Below are positions 18,605 to 27,191 of a stretch of DNA of 63,546 nucleotides, piece after piece; position 1 is the stretch's first letter; each line of letters begins with the position of its first letter. The DNA comes from Bacteroidales bacterium (GTDB lineage Bacteria; Bacteroidota; Bacteroidia; Bacteroidales; Paludibacteraceae). A program made the position numbers and the translations under genes. The notes under the pieces were generated by a model. That model was not told where the DNA came from, ran no database searches, and was given only the letters and a program-made list of their open reading frames with translations. Location of the stretch: the NCBI GenBank assembly GCA_012519425.1, contig JAAYQF010000025.1:1-63546 (forward strand). The letters are read 5' to 3'.

Positions 18605-19634
18605 AATATGACCTTTCTGCATCTATGGCTGATTGATAATATTTATCGTACATTCGCTGCCAATAATCAACACTGTCATAGTACTCTTCCCAAACAATGA
18701 TATTCTCGAAAAAAGTGCTGTTTACGTTTACATTGACAAAACCATCAGATAATCCACCTTCTGTGTGCTTATCAACTATTTTCCCTTCTAACCATTTGTC
18801 CAAAAAATCATTTAGGACCTCGTCTATATTTAATATCAAAGAATAAGGAGTACGTGTATAAAATGGCGAACAATCAACATCCATCCCTGCCACTAATATT
18901 CCTGTAAACATATTTTCTCTGACAAATTTATAGATACCATTATTTGAACCTCCCGCCAAAGGGAATATAAACGCATTATCCGGTAGTGATTTTGTTACTG
19001 AATATGCATCTTCAGGATTAGAGTAACCATCTGCATCATCTGATAAATAAATGATTTCAGCAATCTTTCCCGATGCTGTCTTGTAACCCTGTTGGAATCC
19101 TTTTATGGCCAAATTTATCGTGGAATCATTGGGACATGCTGCAATAACATAAGCTTCCGGACACTCCGATGCCATGCTGCCGCACAGATATGATGCCCCA
19201 TAACGTCTGAGGCTGAGTGTAAATACGCCTTCCGGCATATCTTTCTTGTCGCTTTCAAAAAGCAAGACGTTTTTTGATTTGTCAATTTCGGGGAAATTGG
19301 AGGTAAAAAGCGTTTCGTATTCGCTTGAAGCCATTATCAGTAACGATTTCTCACTATATGACCTGGCAGTGATCCATTCCTGTAATGCGCCTTGAGCTTC
19401 CTGTTTGTCTTTTGGCGAAACAAGTGATAGGCTAAGGTCGTTTTTTGTAGCGAAATGAATGATACCCTCAAAAATCAGGTCGTTATACCCATTGTCGCCC
19501 AAATTGCCCGTTGAGGTTATTACAGTAATGGAAGGACCTGATTGTCTGACTAAATGTCTTTCTCTATCGTCGCAAGAGAATAATGTCAACAATACAGATA
19601 AGAGTGAAATAAGCAAGATTCTTTGTTTGTTCAT
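18594..19634 (-). CDS. BMP-family (Med/PnrA-like) substrate-binding lipoprotein
   Basis: A 346-residue lipoprotein (LLTLFSC followed by DDRER). The body matches the basic-membrane-protein/PnrA group of periplasmic-binding proteins: ITVITSTGNLGDNGYNDLIFEGI at the start is typical, as is the FPLAGGSNNGIYKFV segment. In transporters these proteins bring nucleosides to an ABC permease, but no permease or ATPase gene is in the operon, so a role as a sensor or capture protein is more likely. It is 6 bp after MACPF gene 3 and overlaps the C13-fusion gene by 11 bp, indicating tight co-translation. Confidence 0.8.
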   Translation of the reverse strand: MNKQRILLISLLSVLLTLFSCDDRERHLVRQSGPSITVITSTGNLGDNGYNDLIFEGIIHFATKNDLSLSLVSPKDKQEAQGALQEWITARSYSEKSLLIMASSEYETLFTSNFPEIDKSKNVLLFESDKKDMPEGVFTLSLRRYGASYLCGSMASECPEAYVIAACPNDSTINLAIKGFQQGYKTASGKIAEIIYLSDDADGYSNPEDAYSVTKSLPDNAFIFPLAGGSNNGIYKFVRENMFTGILVAGMDVDCSPFYTRTPYSLILNIDEVLNDFLDKWLEGKIVDKHTEGGLSDGFVNVNVNSTFFENIIVWEEYYDSVDYWQRMYDKYYQSAIDAERSYYEK

Positions 19635-19639
19635 CTACA

Positions 19640-20923
19640 TTAGTTCAAATACTTATCTCTGAGGTATTCTTTCACCTGCTTTCCTTTTATTGGATTAGTT
19701 ACTTCAATAACCTTCCATATCGGTATCACTTCGTAAGCTATCATAGTTAAATCCTCATCTTTTGCTGTTGACGAATCACTAAAACAATCATACCAATTGT
19801 CAAACAGGGTCTGATCATTCATGGGCTCATTCAGTTCACCACATTGTTTTAACGCCTTTTCCAACTTCTTTCCGGCATCTCCGCCTCCCTGCACATGGTA
19901 AGAAGCATAGAAATCCTGTTTGACATCTAACCATATCTTCTCGTGGTTTACGCTACTTGATTTCTTGAAGCCGAAGATTTTCACGTTGATGGTGGTAATG
20001 ACATTCTCTATACTTTCCTTCACATCCTGACTGATGGTGAAGTAGTAATCAAACTTACCTCCGAGACTGGATGCTATAATCAAGTGTGTCCCATACTTCT
20101 CCACTATTTTTGCCGGAGGAGTGTCTCTTTCTTTGCTAATTGTTTTCCGAAATTCATCTGTAGTGCATTTTCCTAGTACATTCTCATCAAAAACACTGAT
20201 GTCGTTTGCAAAATAGGCTTCACTTACCATGCGCATCTCCCTCCACCAAACATAGATCCTATCTTTACTTTCATTAATTTGTTTGCTGTATTCTACAGAG
20301 ACCTTTGCACTTGCAACCTTTACATTGACTTCACCCGTAACTTTGCCTGACATTGACTTTTGTAGTTCTGTATGCGTTTCTCCCCTGGCAAATTGTGATC
20401 TTGTCATGGTGCTATTGTCAACCATCACTGCATCTTCACTATATCTTTTTCGTAGTTGCTGACCATCGAACACCTGACCGCGGATACCGCTGATATCAGC
20501 GATATCCGCGGTCAGATCGTAGCCCCATCCGAGTCCGTAATACTCAGGCAAATCAATAGCAATGCGATTATTTAGATCGGGTAATTGCTGCACAATAACT
20601 ACGCTGACCGGCTTTCCACGCTCCGGAGTGATGATCAGCGTAGCCTGACGTTCAGCGTCTCCATCGTTTTGCTGGATGTACAGAGGCAGCTCAAAATTTC
20701 CACTACCTTCTTCAATGCGCAACGTTATCCATTCGCAATCGGTGGATGCACTCCAGCTACATGAGGCCGTGAAAGATATCTTGTCTTCCTGACAACTTGC
20801 ATTATAGACTCTCTCTGAGTTGGAAGAGAGATGTATGCTCTCAATGGCATCATTGTCTGTGCAAGATGACAATACAACAAAAGCGAAAAAATGCAAGAGA
20901 AAAATAAAGATTCTTCCGGTCAT
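19640..20923 (-). CDS. BACON-MACPF lipoprotein (third of three)
   Basis: A 427-residue predicted lipoprotein (VVLSSC, then TDND). A BACON-type beta-sandwich at about residues 30-115 (WSASTDCEWITL ... VSVVIVQQLPD) precedes a MACPF domain. The MACPF signature is KYGTHLIIASSLGGKFDYYF at about residue 277, and the N-terminal part of the domain shows the Bacteroidota pattern YGLGWGYDL...IRGQVFD. MACPF proteins form ring-shaped pores in membranes; in Bacteroides, BSAP toxins of this class kill relatives by binding outer-membrane proteins or LPS. It has 8 bp to the previous MACPF gene and 5 bp to the next gene. No extra C-terminal domain is visible. Confidence 0.87.
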   Translation of the reverse strand: MTGRIFIFLLHFFAFVVLSSCTDNDAIESIHLSSNSERVYNASCQEDKISFTASCSWSASTDCEWITLRIEEGSGNFELPLYIQQNDGDAERQATLIITPERGKPVSVVIVQQLPDLNNRIAIDLPEYYGLGWGYDLTADIADISGIRGQVFDGQQLRKRYSEDAVMVDNSTMTRSQFARGETHTELQKSMSGKVTGEVNVKVASAKVSVEYSKQINESKDRIYVWWREMRMVSEAYFANDISVFDENVLGKCTTDEFRKTISKERDTPPAKIVEKYGTHLIIASSLGGKFDYYFTISQDVKESIENVITTINVKIFGFKKSSSVNHEKIWLDVKQDFYASYHVQGGGDAGKKLEKALKQCGELNEPMNDQTLFDNWYDCFSDSSTAKDEDLTMIAYEVIPIWKVIEVTNPIKGKQVKEYLRDKYLN

Positions 20924-20931
20924 AATACTAT

Positions 20932-23304
20932 TTATTCTTGACTTATATTTTTTGTATTAATAGTTATATTACCACACTTACAACCATCATCATATTTACC
21001 AATATGATTTTGTGCTTTACTCCCTTTACGTAAAATCATACGTGTTACTTTAGAGCCGATTGTAATGTCTCCACAGCGAGCAGAGTTCATTCCTGTGCCT
21101 ATTGAAGTTGCAACAGTAGATGCAATATTGTAACTTCCTCCATCTATTGTTATGTCTCCACAATGTCTACCTTCATCACTATTTGAGACTCCTCCAATTC
21201 CTGCACCACCTCCTGCAGTTATTCTAATATCAGCACCATCACTTCCATTGATAATGATATTTCCAACTTTGTTCAGAAAACGAAAGCTCGCACTTCCGCC
21301 TCCGATTCCGGCACCTCTCTCAGAGATTATTTTATGAGTTCCTTTTTCGAAATTCAGGTTAACCGTTGTACCTTCTTTCCCGATACTAATTCCTGCCGCT
21401 TTATGTCCTGTTGCGACGATATCAGTTCCTTTTCTAAAGGTAATAGTTGCATCTCCTTTACAAATGATAGAGCCGTTATAAACAGAGAAGTCATCAAGTG
21501 TTACGTGTACATTTTCATTGATGATCAAATTTCCATTACGTATATGAACTGCAATTATCGCGTCTTTACTTACCGTGTGATTTTCATCCTCTATCTGTAA
21601 GGGATTGAAGTCCAGTGTTCTATATAAATCAGGGCTAGTCTTTGCGACGATAGTGATATCTCCGGAAGCATCCACATAGAGTTCTTCCAATGGAGCTTTC
21701 GGGAGTAATTGAAATTCTTCAGTACTGAAATTGCCTTGCCTATCAGTAGAAAATTTGCATGGTTTACGGGTTTCGCTTCCTACAAAAAATCCTTTGTCAC
21801 GATTAACTTGCCCAACAGGACCGGAGTAAATAAGTGTAGAAAACTCGGTAGTTGATAGTTTGTCAAATATTTTCCTTTCCATGCGGATTTCCATATCAAT
21901 CTCCGGAATCTCGATGGATGAAGAACAAGCAAATTCACCTTTACCCGGAATATTCTTGAGGATATAAAGGTCAGGACCTTTGTAGTTTTCGTCCCTTGAC
22001 AAGTAGTAGTCTGTTTGATAGTTGTTAATGATATAATTACGCATATTCTCACGTGCCTTTTCGGTAGGCAAGAGGTCGGCTATGGAAATGACTTGCATAT
22101 CCACCAATGCAAGAGCCCCTTTGTGCATACCCGCCACCCACATATCGAGTGTCTCTTTGTTCATAACCATCTTTTTAAGGGCATCAAAATCCATATTAAA
22201 TGATGGCTTAAACGCTTTATTATCACCACCATAGGTTATCAGTCCGAATGACAGATTTTTAGAGATATTTTCCTCTTTGTCGCTCATTTTGAAATCGCCC
22301 TTTACACTGACCGTTTTAGCACCTAATTCAACTGCAGCATTAATGTCGGTACTTTTCATACCGTCTGCAAGCTCTAAATCCATTGAAAGCTTCATTTCAC
22401 ATCCCAATGAACCATAGGTTATAACATGGGTACCAAAATCTTCAACAATTCCATGGAGAGCAATCTCGTTTTCCGGTTCTTTCTCTAATACTTTACAATA
22501 GCTGTTAAACCGACTTTGAAATATATTTATCCCTTTTTCGGCAAAATATCTAAGCATGCCGCCACGCATATATTTGGAACCTACTATATGCTTAATTTCC
22601 AGAATGGCATAGTGATGCTCTGCCGCACTTCCGCCATCACTCTTAAAACCACCCGCAACGGATCCCTTAAAACCGGTAGTTCCTACCTCTAAGCCTGCAT
22701 TGACAGAAAGCTGATTGGCAATAGATGTAAAGGTTGATCCTGTAATCGATTCATATTTGGAGCCGGCCTGGTCTTCTTTGAAAAGAGCATCAGCCTCACC
22801 CACACTATCAAGAACTGTTACTAATCTTGCAAAATTAATTGGTGTACATACTGAAACATGATACTTATATGATTCACTATGTCTAAATACATTTGTAGTA
22901 TAACCAACGCCACTGGTTAATGACAAATTCCTGGTATTTGTTATAATCTCTCCATTGACATCTTCCAGGGCAGAAGTTGTTTGATGGATAGTGTGGCAGA
23001 CTTTCGATCCATCTTCGAATACTATCTTTATTTCTCCTTCACGATCAGATGTTTCAAAATTTGATTCCACAAAAAATTGTATGGTATCATTTCCTGTTTT
23101 TTTCATGGGTAAAGCCCAGGAGGGAGAAGATTCAACAGTCCAATGCTTGCCGTTATCATTTGGCAAGTCATAGAACTGATTTATCCAATTGACATGGATT
23201 TCTTTTGACTTGGGGTCAGGATTTAAATCATCTTTACATGCTACCATGCCAAGGCTTACAGCTATGATCATAAAAAATATAGGGTGTAATTTCATCTGTT
23301 TCAT
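20932..23304 (-). CDS. BACON-MACPF lipoprotein with C-terminal repeat (beta-solenoid-like) domain
   Basis: The largest of the three MACPF proteins, 790 residues. Lipobox LGMVAC is followed by KDDLN, a K-D-D pattern like the surface-export signal known from Bacteroidota lipoproteins. A BACON-like domain (about 30-105) and a MACPF domain follow, with DFGTHVITYGSLGCEMKLSM at about residue 290; the second Gly of the signature is Cys here. From about residue 545 on, short beta-strand repeats rich in Gly and Asn appear (DITIVAK, GDATITFRKGT, AGIGGGSA, AGIGGVSNS, CGDITIDGGS, CGDITIGSK), which read as a right-handed beta-helix/adhesin-type domain. This may be the target-binding part. The gene starts 11 bp after MACPF gene 1. 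Confidence 0.87.
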   Translation of the reverse strand: MKQMKLHPIFFMIIAVSLGMVACKDDLNPDPKSKEIHVNWINQFYDLPNDNGKHWTVESSPSWALPMKKTGNDTIQFFVESNFETSDREGEIKIVFEDGSKVCHTIHQTTSALEDVNGEIITNTRNLSLTSGVGYTTNVFRHSESYKYHVSVCTPINFARLVTVLDSVGEADALFKEDQAGSKYESITGSTFTSIANQLSVNAGLEVGTTGFKGSVAGGFKSDGGSAAEHHYAILEIKHIVGSKYMRGGMLRYFAEKGINIFQSRFNSYCKVLEKEPENEIALHGIVEDFGTHVITYGSLGCEMKLSMDLELADGMKSTDINAAVELGAKTVSVKGDFKMSDKEENISKNLSFGLITYGGDNKAFKPSFNMDFDALKKMVMNKETLDMWVAGMHKGALALVDMQVISIADLLPTEKARENMRNYIINNYQTDYYLSRDENYKGPDLYILKNIPGKGEFACSSSIEIPEIDMEIRMERKIFDKLSTTEFSTLIYSGPVGQVNRDKGFFVGSETRKPCKFSTDRQGNFSTEEFQLLPKAPLEELYVDASGDITIVAKTSPDLYRTLDFNPLQIEDENHTVSKDAIIAVHIRNGNLIINENVHVTLDDFSVYNGSIICKGDATITFRKGTDIVATGHKAAGISIGKEGTTVNLNFEKGTHKIISERGAGIGGGSASFRFLNKVGNIIINGSDGADIRITAGGGAGIGGVSNSDEGRHCGDITIDGGSYNIASTVATSIGTGMNSARCGDITIGSKVTRMILRKGSKAQNHIGKYDDGCKCGNITINTKNISQE

Positions 23305-23315
23305 ATGATTATAAT

Positions 23316-24575
23316 TTATTTTTTAGGTACTCTTGTTACGGAAATATCTTGATAATACAACCGATCCAAATAGGCTGTTACTTTGGGTGAAATTAAAATA
23401 GGGAAAAGTGAGGACATTGGGGTAAGTTGAAAATGCAGTAGTTCCAGCTTATCATCTGTGATAGAACCGATCCATTTTCCCAGTATTGTGTCATCAGTTT
23501 TAATAGCGCCGGAAGCAACTGCATTGGTGATCGGCACATTATCACCACCTAACACATTAAATTTAATGATGGTTTCATTACTGAGAGTATTGAAAGCGTC
23601 TTTGTATTTCCCATCCGCCTTGATCCCAAACTTATTTTGAAATCCGAAATCAATGGCAGCCGCAACATCTAATGTGTCACTAATAGATTCTACCACACTG
23701 GAATAGTAATAATCAAGGCATCCACCAAGATTGGCAGTCAAAATAACGTGTGTGCCATAATGGTCAATCAGTTCACGAATGGATTCATCTGAGCCACCGG
23801 AGTTTATAACCTTATTATATGCCGCTCTAAAATCAGCGGTAAATAAAGTATCCACATTGTTATCAAAATCAGGTTGATTGATATAAATTGTCTTTTCAAT
23901 ATATCTCCCTCTTACCCAGGAAAATATCCGCTTTGAATTGTTCATGGCACTTTTCCCAAATGCCCCATTAATATTGAGATTAAAAGAGTTGAACTTACCC
24001 TGAATGTCTAATTTGGCATTCATTGACTTGGTTAAGTCCTGTGCACTATTGCCATAAAAAAACATGGTAGAAGACACTGTGGAACTGTCAACAGCATATT
24101 GAAAATTGCCGCTTTTGATTTTTCTTAATTTTTCCGTATTGAAGACTTGTTCGCGCAGACCGCGGCTATCCATATAGGTACGCACGTCAAAGCTCCATCC
24201 AACTGCGTATGACCTCTGCAGATTGAAGGCAGGTTGTTCGTCTGTCTGTGAGACCTTTACATTTCTGGTCTTGCCATTGGCATAGGATATCGTTACATTT
24301 CCGGAACGAGTTGCTTTTGAAGCATTACTTTCAACATACAAATTGATATTGTCGGATGCCGCTCCTGCTTTTGCTACCGGAGTGATCCATTCGGGTGCTG
24401 ATGTGATACTCCAATCTGACTGTTCGCTGTTTGCGATGGTGTACGTATCACATCCGGCATTAATTTCAAGTGTGTTTTCTTTTACCAGTGTATCGAGGTC
24501 AGAATCGGAACACGACAAGAAGCTAAAAAGACTTATCGCCACAAGGATGGCTGACGGTAATAATTTTCTTTTCAT
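23316..24575 (-). CDS. BACON-MACPF lipoprotein (first of three)
   Basis: A 419-residue predicted lipoprotein (LFSFLSC, then SDSDLD). The BACON domain at about 35-120 (SDWSITSAPEWITPV, VKVSQTDEQP) is followed by a MACPF domain with GWSFDV...GLREQVFN and the signature HYGTHVILTANLGGCLDYYY at about residue 273. Same layout and size as the third MACPF gene, but the two are clearly diverged, so they are old paralogues or separate subunits rather than a recent duplication. It is separated from the upstream small lipoprotein gene by 109 bp that contain a hairpin. Confidence 0.87.
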   Translation of the reverse strand: MKRKLLPSAILVAISLFSFLSCSDSDLDTLVKENTLEINAGCDTYTIANSEQSDWSITSAPEWITPVAKAGAASDNINLYVESNASKATRSGNVTISYANGKTRNVKVSQTDEQPAFNLQRSYAVGWSFDVRTYMDSRGLREQVFNTEKLRKIKSGNFQYAVDSSTVSSTMFFYGNSAQDLTKSMNAKLDIQGKFNSFNLNINGAFGKSAMNNSKRIFSWVRGRYIEKTIYINQPDFDNNVDTLFTADFRAAYNKVINSGGSDESIRELIDHYGTHVILTANLGGCLDYYYSSVVESISDTLDVAAAIDFGFQNKFGIKADGKYKDAFNTLSNETIIKFNVLGGDNVPITNAVASGAIKTDDTILGKWIGSITDDKLELLHFQLTPMSSLFPILISPKVTAYLDRLYYQDISVTRVPKK

Positions 24576-24617
24576 GATAGTTTTTGATATAATTAATTGC
24601 TTTTAGTTTCAATCTGT

Positions 24618-24662
24618 CTTATCTCACCCTCTTCCAAGGAAATCCCAGAGGGATAGTGGGGT
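24618..24662. repeat. hairpin inside the MACPF operon
   Basis: CCCTCT and AGAGGG form a perfect 6-bp stem around a 14-nt loop, flanked by TCACCC/GGGTGA that can extend it with a bulge. There is no U-run on the minus strand, so a factor-independent terminator is not certain. It lies between the small lipoprotein gene and MACPF gene 1 and could set their ratio. Confidence 0.4.
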
Positions 24663-24684
24663 GAAATTAAGTCATGCTATATTA

Positions 24685-25218
24685 CTACTTTTTTATAGAA
24701 TAGGATCTATTATACAACTGGCGTTCTTTCTGTAAAGCCTGTCGGAAAGCATCTCCTCCTGATTTCAATGTAGCATTGGTCGGCTCTGAAAAAAGGGCGG
24801 TAACTTCCTTGCCATCCTCTGTCATAGTGACAACACTGAGATTTGCAGAATGATCCAGCGAATAAACCTTACCATCCTCAACTTCGGGGGGAGTATCTTT
24901 GGGTTTTGCAATCACCTTAAAGGCAACTGTGTCAGGAGCCTCATTCTTAAACAAAGTCATTGACTCCTCTTGATTCTCCTGGATGATTTTTGTTTCAGAG
25001 TTGCCATCGGAACCTGTATAAGTTATCTCTACATTATAAAACTCATACCATGTATCTGCAAGATCCACAGAGTAGGTAATCTTAACTTTTAATGTAACTT
25101 GCGAATCATCAACCACAGGGTCGTCATCATCATTATCTTTACAAGATGTAAGAATAGCTGCCGGGGTGATGGCGAATATTGCCATCAATACCAAAAAAAA
25201 ACGACTATTTTTTTTCAT
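24685..25218 (-). CDS. small lipoprotein of unknown function, first gene of MACPF operon
   Basis: A 177-residue predicted lipoprotein (ILTSC, then KDNDDDDP, strongly acidic and fitting a surface-export signal). The rest is beta-rich (VTLKVKITYSVDLADTWYEFYNVEITYTG..., key part WYEFYNVEITY) and reads as a single immunoglobulin-like domain; a basic tail ends it (LQKERQLYNRSYSIKK). I do not recognise the family. As the first gene of the MACPF operon it could be an anchor, a target-binding or an immunity protein. The assignment to the operon rests on direction and the 109-bp gap. Confidence 0.7.
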   Translation of the reverse strand: MKKNSRFFLVLMAIFAITPAAILTSCKDNDDDDPVVDDSQVTLKVKITYSVDLADTWYEFYNVEITYTGSDGNSETKIIQENQEESMTLFKNEAPDTVAFKVIAKPKDTPPEVEDGKVYSLDHSANLSVVTMTEDGKEVTALFSEPTNATLKSGGDAFRQALQKERQLYNRSYSIKK

Positions 25219-25663
25219 ATGATTGTGATTTATTTTTTGTTAATACTATTTTCAGCTATTATTGTTACTTTGACGACTTTACCAATCACACCCCGGAATA
25301 TCTGCCGTTGCTCGGCTCAAGACAATGACAACTATGAACCAGCTAAATTGATGCAAATGCAAAAGTAAAAAGAAAATTTGAAATTTATTTAAAATTAACA
25401 CAAAGTCTGTAATTTTTTCGGATAAAAATATTAAAACCTTGCAACGGTACGCATAAGCAATCCAAATATATTGTGCTTCCCGCTTGCAACAAATTTATTA
25501 GTGCGCGCATCTACGTTTGCGTCTATCTAAATGTTTGATAAAGCAATTAAACAATAATCACAGTATGAAACCGACACGATTAAAATAATCATTAAACACG
25601 CAAAGTAATGATTATTTTAATCGTCAAAGGTTCATCTGACAACTAAAAATAGTAAATAAACAG
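25219..25663. other. divergent regulatory region between MACPF operon and OMP gene
   Basis: A 445-bp non-coding gap. On the minus strand TACTTTTG (25367-25360) fits the -7 consensus for the MACPF operon and would give a leader of about 135 nt; the -33 box is poor. On the plus side the L2 hairpin-leader element (25564-25666) leads into the barrel gene. The middle part is A+T-rich and I see no gene in it. Confidence 0.6.
25360..25367 (-). promoter_or_regulatory. candidate -7 element of MACPF operon
   Basis: TACTTTTG on the minus strand fits TAnnTTTG. No TTTG is seen 19-21 bp upstream, so it is only a candidate. Confidence 0.35.
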
Positions 25664-25666
25664 ATG
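25564..25666 (+). repeat. hairpin-leader element, copy L2 (perfect 18-bp inverted repeat)
   Basis: CGATTAAAATAATCATTA at 25577-25594 is repeated in perfect inverse at 25606-25623 with an 11-nt loop. The tail GGTTCATCTGACAACTAAAA then leads to the start codon at 25664. The same order of hairpin and tail is found in L1 and L3. Confidence 0.7.
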
Positions 25667-26422
25667 AAAAAACTCCTTTTGATAGTCTGCTTTTGCATCG
25701 GTGCATCTGCACTGTTTTCCCAAGACCTGAAAAAATTATCATTGAGCTTCTATGGTGGAACTAAAGTTCTCTCACCATCTTTGAATGAAGACTGGCCCAT
25801 ACGTCAGGATGTAAGTTATGGCTACTATAGTGATGAATTTAATGCCAGGGTCAATCTAAATGGAGATTTTGCCTATCTTGGCATCTCTCCCGAATATCTG
25901 ATCAACAAAAATTGGTCAGTCAGTTCAGGATTGCGGTTTTCAAAATACTTGTCATCCATCATAAAGGACGATTATGATCGCGGAGGCTTCTTTTTCCTCA
26001 GGGTTAATCAGGAGAATGAAAGAACTGACTTTGCCCGCATCAAGGCTATCAAAGAAAACTCAAGTTTTATAGGGATTCCCTGGGAGGTAAAATATACTCC
26101 CCTTGTGCTCCGCTATTTTGATTTGCATGCCAAACTCACCATAGAACTCGCCTATCGGCTAAATACCCGGACAGACATTGAATTTAAGGATGAGGCAATG
26201 AGAGCTTATCAAAGGGACATTCTGCGTGAAATTGGTGTAAAAGCCAATCCATGGCTTTCAACTACTTCTTTGTCTGTAGGAGCAAGGTTGAAATTGTCAA
26301 AACAAGTTTATCTCTCAGGTGATTGGTCTGCACCGGCTTTTTACATGACAAAAAACAACTCAAGCCTGGTGTATACTAATAATCTCGGAGGATTTCAACT
26401 GTCGATAGACTGGGTATTATAA
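25664..26422 (+). CDS. outer-membrane beta-barrel protein
   Basis: A 252-residue exported protein with a clear signal peptide (MKKLLLIVCFCIGASALFSQ). It is made of alternating amphipathic strands with many aromatic residues (YGGTKVLSPS, FAYLGISPEYLINKNWSVSSGLRFSKY, in short pieces) and ends in a strand with an aromatic pattern (FQLSIDWVL), as expected for a small OMP barrel. Family not recognised. It is divergent from the MACPF operon and followed after 30 bp by a lipoprotein gene. Such a position would suit a receptor variant or a protection protein for the MACPF products, but this is inference from context. Confidence 0.75.
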   Translation: MKKLLLIVCFCIGASALFSQDLKKLSLSFYGGTKVLSPSLNEDWPIRQDVSYGYYSDEFNARVNLNGDFAYLGISPEYLINKNWSVSSGLRFSKYLSSIIKDDYDRGGFFFLRVNQENERTDFARIKAIKENSSFIGIPWEVKYTPLVLRYFDLHAKLTIELAYRLNTRTDIEFKDEAMRAYQRDILREIGVKANPWLSTTSLSVGARLKLSKQVYLSGDWSAPAFYMTKNNSSLVYTNNLGGFQLSIDWVL

Positions 26423-26452
26423 AACGAACATGAAATAGTTAAATTAAAAATC

Positions 26453-27064
26453 ATGGAAAGAAGAAAACATATATATTTTGTTGCTTTGATTCTGGCTGTT
26501 GCAGCAATCACGAGTTCATGCGCATACGACTCATACGAACTTAGTAAAACCGTATTCATACCTGATTATGAAAACCCGGGATTGCCCATTTATTCGGAAT
26601 GGGGATACAATACCTTTGGTATGTACATCGATCGCTCAACTTTTGTGTCAACTGACCATATATTACCAAGCAAGATCATCGTGAACCCCGATACTTTCAA
26701 TATCAGGTTAAGTGGTTTTTACCAAAGCGTCTCTACAACCCTGACTATTTCAGTGATCGGTTATGCCCCAAGAGATTATCCTGATTTAATCAGTTTGAAT
26801 GATTCAACCATCAATTTAAAAGAAGACAATTGCATCATTACCCTGGGGAAAAAATCCGAAAAAGCCGTCAAGCTTCCTATTATTGATGGCTATATCACCT
26901 TTAAGAAGGCTCAAAATTTATATGTAGATAATGAGCTGTCAAAAACAATTCTTTCAGGCACCATCCAATTCAGAACATTTTTCGATGGTGAACCTGTGGC
27001 AATCACGAATGGCAGATTTGACCTGGGGATAGGGTATGAAAATTTTTATTATTATGTAAGATAG
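26453..27064 (+). CDS. lipoprotein of unknown function beside OMP gene
   Basis: A 203-residue predicted lipoprotein (lipobox ITSSC, then AYDSYELS). The body is beta-rich with Tyr-rich strands at the end (LGIGYENFYYYVR). It might bear a DUF-type beta-sandwich found in Bacteroidota operons, but I cannot name it. It probably pairs with the barrel protein in one operon (30-bp gap). Role in the MACPF system is possible but not shown. Confidence 0.7.
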   Translation: MERRKHIYFVALILAVAAITSSCAYDSYELSKTVFIPDYENPGLPIYSEWGYNTFGMYIDRSTFVSTDHILPSKIIVNPDTFNIRLSGFYQSVSTTLTISVIGYAPRDYPDLISLNDSTINLKEDNCIITLGKKSEKAVKLPIIDGYITFKKAQNLYVDNELSKTILSGTIQFRTFFDGEPVAITNGRFDLGIGYENFYYYVR

Positions 27065-27191
27065 CCCCGAGGCAGCACATACACGTCGGACTGATATATA
27101 CAGGGCTGTCTCAAAACAACTATTCAACAAAAAAACCACAGGTTTCTTAATAGAATGTTGCCTGCCCTTTTCCGTCTTCCGCTTCCGTGTT

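Noticed and set aside
21152-21600. Plus-strand frames opposite the repeat domain of the second MACPF protein
   Set aside because: They are composition shadows of the Gly/Asn-rich repeats on the minus strand, with no start context or homology.
27099-27115. AGGGCTGTCTCAAAAC, like the end of a Bacteroidota insertion sequence
   Set aside because: No second end or transposase was found; a single short match is not enough.
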